A stretch of DNA of 8,340 nt, from positions 1-8,340 of the forward strand of contig DGRR01000023.1 of assembly GCA_002389995.1 (NCBI GenBank), written 5' to 3'. The translations under genes and the position numbers were made by a program. This document shows positions 5,133 through 8,340 of this stretch, piece by piece. The notes beneath the pieces were generated by a model. It ran no database searches, was not told where the DNA came from, and saw nothing but the letters and a program-made list of their open reading frames with translations. Numbering within the stretch: position 1 is the first letter of the stretch; the number at the start of each line of letters is the position of its first letter. The DNA is from Ruminococcus sp. UBA4383 (GTDB lineage Bacteria > Bacillota > Clostridia > Oscillospirales > Ruminococcaceae).

Positions 5133-7217
5133 ATGAAATGTAAAATAATGCACGAAAGCTCAGGCAGAATAAGAGTACATATGATTCAGAAATATATGTC
5201 TCTCGCTCAGGCTGATATCCTTGAATATTACCTGCGCTCAAAAAAATTCGTCACAGGTGTGAAAGTTTTTGACCGCACCTGCGATGCTATAATCAATTAC
5301 ACAGGAGAAAGAAAAAATATAATCAATGCCCTTTCGGAGTTTTCATACGAAAATAAGGAAAATACTTCCCTCGTCCCCGAACAGACAGGCAGACAGCTCT
5401 CCCGTGAATATGAAGACAAACTCGTATGGCGCATAATTGGCAGAATATTCCGCAAAATCGTTATCCCCGTCCCGATAAGGAATATTATGTCCGTCATAAA
5501 ATCACTGAAATATATAAAGGAAGGTATTAAACTCCTTGCAAAAGGAAAAATTGAAGTTCCTGTCCTCGATGCAACTGCTATCACCGTATCTATAATAAGA
5601 AAAGATTTCAATACCGCTTCTTCTGTAATGTTCCTGCTCGGCATAGGAGAACTTCTTGACGAATGGACTCATAAAAAATCCGTCACCGACCTCGCAGGCA
5701 CAATGTCCCTCGGTATAGACAAAGTATGGCTTCTGAAAGACGGTCAGGAAATACTTGTTCCTGTCAATGAAATCCGAAAAGGCGATAATGTCATAGTAAG
5801 AACAGGCAGTATGATTCCCCTTGACGGAAAAGTTACAGACGGTGAAGCCCATGTAAATCAGTCCTCCATGACAGGCGAATCCGCTCCCGTCCATAAGAAA
5901 CACGGAAGTCTTGTATATGCAGGCACAGTTGTTGAGGACGGCTGCGTTACTGTCTGTGTTGACAAAGTTACAGGCAGCGGAAGATATGACAGAATTGTCA
6001 AAATGATTGAAAATTCCGAAAAACTTAAATCCGAAACTGAGGACAAAGCTTCTCATCTCGCTGATAAACTTGTCCCTTACAGCCTTGGTGCAACAATTCT
6101 TACATATCTCATAACAGGAAATGCAACAAAGGCTCTTTCTATATTAATGGTAGACTTTTCATGTGCGCTTAAACTCGCCATGCCTGTATCCGTACTTTCA
6201 GCAATGAGAGAATGTTCTCAGAAATGTATAACCGTAAAAGGCGGAAAATTCCTCGAAAATGTTGCCGAAGCCGATACAATTGTATTCGACAAGACAGGTA
6301 CTCTGACATTCGCAAAACCAAGAGTTAAAAATGTTGTCGCTTTCAACGGCAGAAATCCCGATGAAATGCTGAGAATTGCCGCCTGCCTTGAAGAACATTA
6401 TCCCCATTCAATGGCTAATGCTGTTGTTGATGAGGCGGCAAGACATGGAATAACTCATGAAGAATGTCATTCAGATGTACAGTATATAGTCGCTCACGGA
6501 ATTTCAAGCTATGTTGACGGTGAAAAAGTAGTCATAGGCAGCTATCATTTTGTATTTGAGGACGAAAAATGCATAATCCTCGATGATGACAATAAAAAAT
6601 TCAGCTCTCTGCCCGATGAATATTCACATCTTTATCTTGCAATTGCAGGAGTTCTTTCAGCAGTGATATGTATTGAAGACCCTCTGCGTGAAGAAGCCGC
6701 TGATGTTGTCAGATATCTCAAAGAAATCGGTATTGAGAAAACTGTCATGATGACGGGTGACAGCAAAAGAACTGCAATAGCTGTCGGAAAATCTGTCGGT
6801 GTAGATGAATTTTATTATGAAGTTCTCCCTGAGGATAAAGCCGCATTTATCCGCCATGAACACGAACTCGGCAGAAAAGTAATAATGATAGGTGACGGTG
6901 TGAACGATTCCCCTGCACTTTCAGAATCAGATGCGGGAATCGCAATAAGTACAGGTGCGGCTGTCGCAAGGGAAATTGCAGATATTACCATATCCGCTGA
7001 TGACCTGTATGCACTTGTTTCACTGAAAAAAATAAGCAATTCCCTTATGGACAGAATACATCAGAATTACAGAAATATAATCGGTTTCAATCTCGGACTT
7101 ATAATTTTCGGTGTGCTTGGAATACTTCCCCCTGCAACATCAGCTTTCCTGCACAATGCATCTACACTTGCAATAGGTCTTAAAAGCATGACTAATCTTC
7201 CTGATACTGATTTATAA
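5133..7217 (+). CDS. heavy-metal P-type ATPase (P1B-like) lacking the CPC motif
   Basis: A 694-residue ATP-driven membrane metal transporter. The N-terminus (about 1-70) resembles an HMA_2-type domain (SSGRIRVH) with no CxxC. A weakly hydrophobic region (about 97-135) precedes two clear spans (about 143-158 and 160-176). The actuator domain has MTGES (246-250). Two spans (about 312-330 and 334-358) follow, the second carrying VDFSCALKLAMP (340-351) where P1B pumps usually have CPC or SPC. The phosphorylation motif is DKTGTLT (386-392, D386). The nucleotide domain has EEHYPHS (420-426) in place of the usual SEHP, then MTGDS (540-544) and GDGVNDSPAL (587-596). Two C-terminal spans (about 648-685) include HNAST. 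All catalytic P-type residues are present, so it should be active. About six spans are evident rather than eight. Metal specificity is unknown; I faintly recall this motif set from the CtpC-like group. The SD is AAGGAG. Confidence 0.92.
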   Translation: MKCKIMHESSGRIRVHMIQKYMSLAQADILEYYLRSKKFVTGVKVFDRTCDAIINYTGERKNIINALSEFSYENKENTSLVPEQTGRQLSREYEDKLVWRIIGRIFRKIVIPVPIRNIMSVIKSLKYIKEGIKLLAKGKIEVPVLDATAITVSIIRKDFNTASSVMFLLGIGELLDEWTHKKSVTDLAGTMSLGIDKVWLLKDGQEILVPVNEIRKGDNVIVRTGSMIPLDGKVTDGEAHVNQSSMTGESAPVHKKHGSLVYAGTVVEDGCVTVCVDKVTGSGRYDRIVKMIENSEKLKSETEDKASHLADKLVPYSLGATILTYLITGNATKALSILMVDFSCALKLAMPVSVLSAMRECSQKCITVKGGKFLENVAEADTIVFDKTGTLTFAKPRVKNVVAFNGRNPDEMLRIAACLEEHYPHSMANAVVDEAARHGITHEECHSDVQYIVAHGISSYVDGEKVVIGSYHFVFEDEKCIILDDDNKKFSSLPDEYSHLYLAIAGVLSAVICIEDPLREEAADVVRYLKEIGIEKTVMMTGDSKRTAIAVGKSVGVDEFYYEVLPEDKAAFIRHEHELGRKVIMIGDGVNDSPALSESDAGIAISTGAAVAREIADITISADDLYALVSLKKISNSLMDRIHQNYRNIIGFNLGLIIFGVLGILPPATSAFLHNASTLAIGLKSMTNLPDTDL

Positions 7218-7224
7218 ATAAAAA

Positions 7225-7253
7225 TCCCGTCCTCTGCGGACGGGAATTTTTTT
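7225..7253. terminator. bidirectional terminator between the ATPase gene and glmS
   Basis: TCCCGTCC (7225-7232) pairs with GGACGGGA (7238-7245) around TCTGC, followed on the plus strand by seven T (7247-7253). On the minus strand the stem is also followed by a T-rich tract (complement of 7213-7224). It serves the ATPase gene (stop 7217) and glmS, whose stop codon (7252-7254) overlaps the T-run. Confidence 0.9.
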
Positions 7254-8340
7254 ATTCAACTGTAACGCTTTTTGCGAGATTTCTGGGCTTGTCAACATCA
7301 TAGCCCTTTGCGACAGATACATAATATCCGAGGAGCTGGAGCGGTATAACCGCAAGACTTCCTGCGAAATGGTCATCTGTCTGCGGAATGTATACTGTAA
7401 AGTCTGCTGTATCTTCCATGCTGTAATTTCCGTATGTTGTAAGACCCATGAGAGATGCACCTCTGCTCTTGACTTCAACCATATTGCTTACAGTTTTCTC
7501 ATAAAGGTCATGCTGTGTGAGTACGCTTATAACGAGTATTCCGTCCTCGATAAGGCTGATAGGACCGTGTTTGAGTTCACCTGCTGCATAAGCTTCGGAA
7601 TGTATATAGCTTATCTCCTTCATTTTAAGGCTTCCCTCAAGGCTTATAGCGTAGTCAATACCTCTGCCGATAAAGAAAGCATCTTTGGCATTTGCAAGCT
7701 TTGTTGCAAACCACTGTATTCTCTCTTTATCTTCAAGGATTTTCTCTATTTTATCGGGAATTGTATAGAGTTCTTTAAGGAGGGAATCGTATTTTTCATC
7801 GTCCATTTCACCTCTTGCCTTTGCGAGCTGCATAGCGAGGAGATAGCCTGCGATAAGCTGTGTGCTGTAAGCCTTTGTTGTTGCAACGGATATTTCAGGA
7901 CCTGCGAGGGTATAGAATACATTGTCAGCCTCTCTTGCGATTGATGAGCCTACAACATTGACGATACCGAGAGTTTTTATGCCTTTTTCCTTAGCTTCAC
8001 GCAGAGCCGCAAGGCTGTCGGCAGTTTCTCCCGACTGGCTTATTATGATAACAAGGCTGTCCTTTATGAGTGTCATTTTTCTGTATCTGAACTCAGATGC
8101 AAGCTCAACTCTTACGGGAATATCCGTAAAGTCCTCAATTACATACTGTGCAGCCATTCCGACATGGTAGGCACTTCCGCAGGCAACTATATATATCTGT
8201 GAGATTTTCTGCATCTCTTCATCAGTAAGACCAACGCTGCTGAAATCAATTTTTCCGTCTTTTACGACAGAATTTATAGTATCCTTTATAACTTTTGGCT
8301 GTTCGTGGATTTCTTTGAGCATGAAATGTTCATAGCCGCC
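7252..8340 (-). CDS. glmS: glutamine--fructose-6-phosphate aminotransferase, C-terminal part
   Basis: The C-terminal 362 residues of GlmS, which makes glucosamine-6-phosphate from fructose-6-phosphate and glutamine, the first step towards UDP-GlcNAc for cell-wall synthesis. The visible part begins at GGYEHFMLKEIHEQP, the conserved sequence between the glutaminase and isomerase halves, and continues off the right edge. The full enzyme is about 600 residues, so roughly 240 (the N-terminal glutaminase domain with its catalytic Cys) are missing. Both SIS domains are present. The first has VACGSAYHVG, SQSGETADSL and TTKAYSTQL; the second has IGRGIDYAISLEGSLKMKE, then SEAYAAGELKHGP. The C-terminus DKPRNLAKSVTVE is essentially invariant in the family. 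The ATG at 8320-8322 is internal and not the start. The leader, including any glmS ribozyme, lies outside the window. Confidence 0.97.
   Translation of the reverse strand, partial: GGYEHFMLKEIHEQPKVIKDTINSVVKDGKIDFSSVGLTDEEMQKISQIYIVACGSAYHVGMAAQYVIEDFTDIPVRVELASEFRYRKMTLIKDSLVIIISQSGETADSLAALREAKEKGIKTLGIVNVVGSSIAREADNVFYTLAGPEISVATTKAYSTQLIAGYLLAMQLAKARGEMDDEKYDSLLKELYTIPDKIEKILEDKERIQWFATKLANAKDAFFIGRGIDYAISLEGSLKMKEISYIHSEAYAAGELKHGPISLIEDGILVISVLTQHDLYEKTVSNMVEVKSRGASLMGLTTYGNYSMEDTADFTVYIPQTDDHFAGSLAVIPLQLLGYYVSVAKGYDVDKPRNLAKSVTVE

Noticed and set aside
7369..8170. Open frames on the plus strand opposite glmS (up to 191 codons).
   Set aside because: They are antisense shadows of a highly conserved glmS reading frame, with no SD and no recognisable protein features.

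Overview
The window looks like chromosomal DNA from an AT-rich, low-GC Gram-positive anaerobe, most likely a Clostridia member of the Oscillospiraceae (Ruminococcus-like). This is inferred from strong GGAGG-type Shine-Dalgarno (SD) sites, the gene families present and the small DUF6110-type protein. I see no tRNA, rRNA, CRISPR array, insertion sequence or phage gene.

Layout. (1) 22-2134, plus strand: a two-component system, an OmpR/PhoB-type response regulator overlapping a membrane sensor histidine kinase by 14 bases. (2) 2135-2367: a non-coding stretch with direct repeats next to a TATAAT box and a leader containing two mutually exclusive hairpins. (3) 2368-4023, plus strand: a Gfo/Idh/MocA-type oxidoreductase and, 9 bases later, a calcineurin-like metallophosphoesterase with altered metal-site residues. 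(4) 4062-4222: a tiny complete transcription unit (promoter, SD, 18-codon cysteine-rich ORF, 30-base perfect palindrome as terminator). (5) 4225-4482, minus strand: a small HMA-type metal-binding protein convergent with the micro-gene. (6) 4483-4779: a divergent promoter region, including a TACA-AT-TGTA palindrome over the rightward promoter. (7) 4780-7217, plus strand: a DUF6110-like single-span membrane protein and a P1B-like heavy-metal ATPase lacking the CPC motif, with a terminator-like hairpin between them. (8) 7252-8340, minus strand: the C-terminal 362 residues of GlmS, running off the right edge and sharing a bidirectional terminator with the ATPase gene.

How the genes fit together. 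The coherent functional block is 4062-7217, which looks like a metal-handling locus: a cysteine-rich micropeptide, a soluble CxxC carrier, a membrane partner protein and a metal ATPase, with a CopY-like operator candidate on the ATPase operon. The transported metal cannot be read from the sequence. The two-component system, the oxidoreductase/phosphoesterase pair and glmS are ordinary chromosomal genes with no obvious link to it. The best candidates for something undescribed are the 18-residue cysteine-rich gene, the ATPase/DUF6110 module with its promoter palindrome, and the switch-like leader at 2319-2359.
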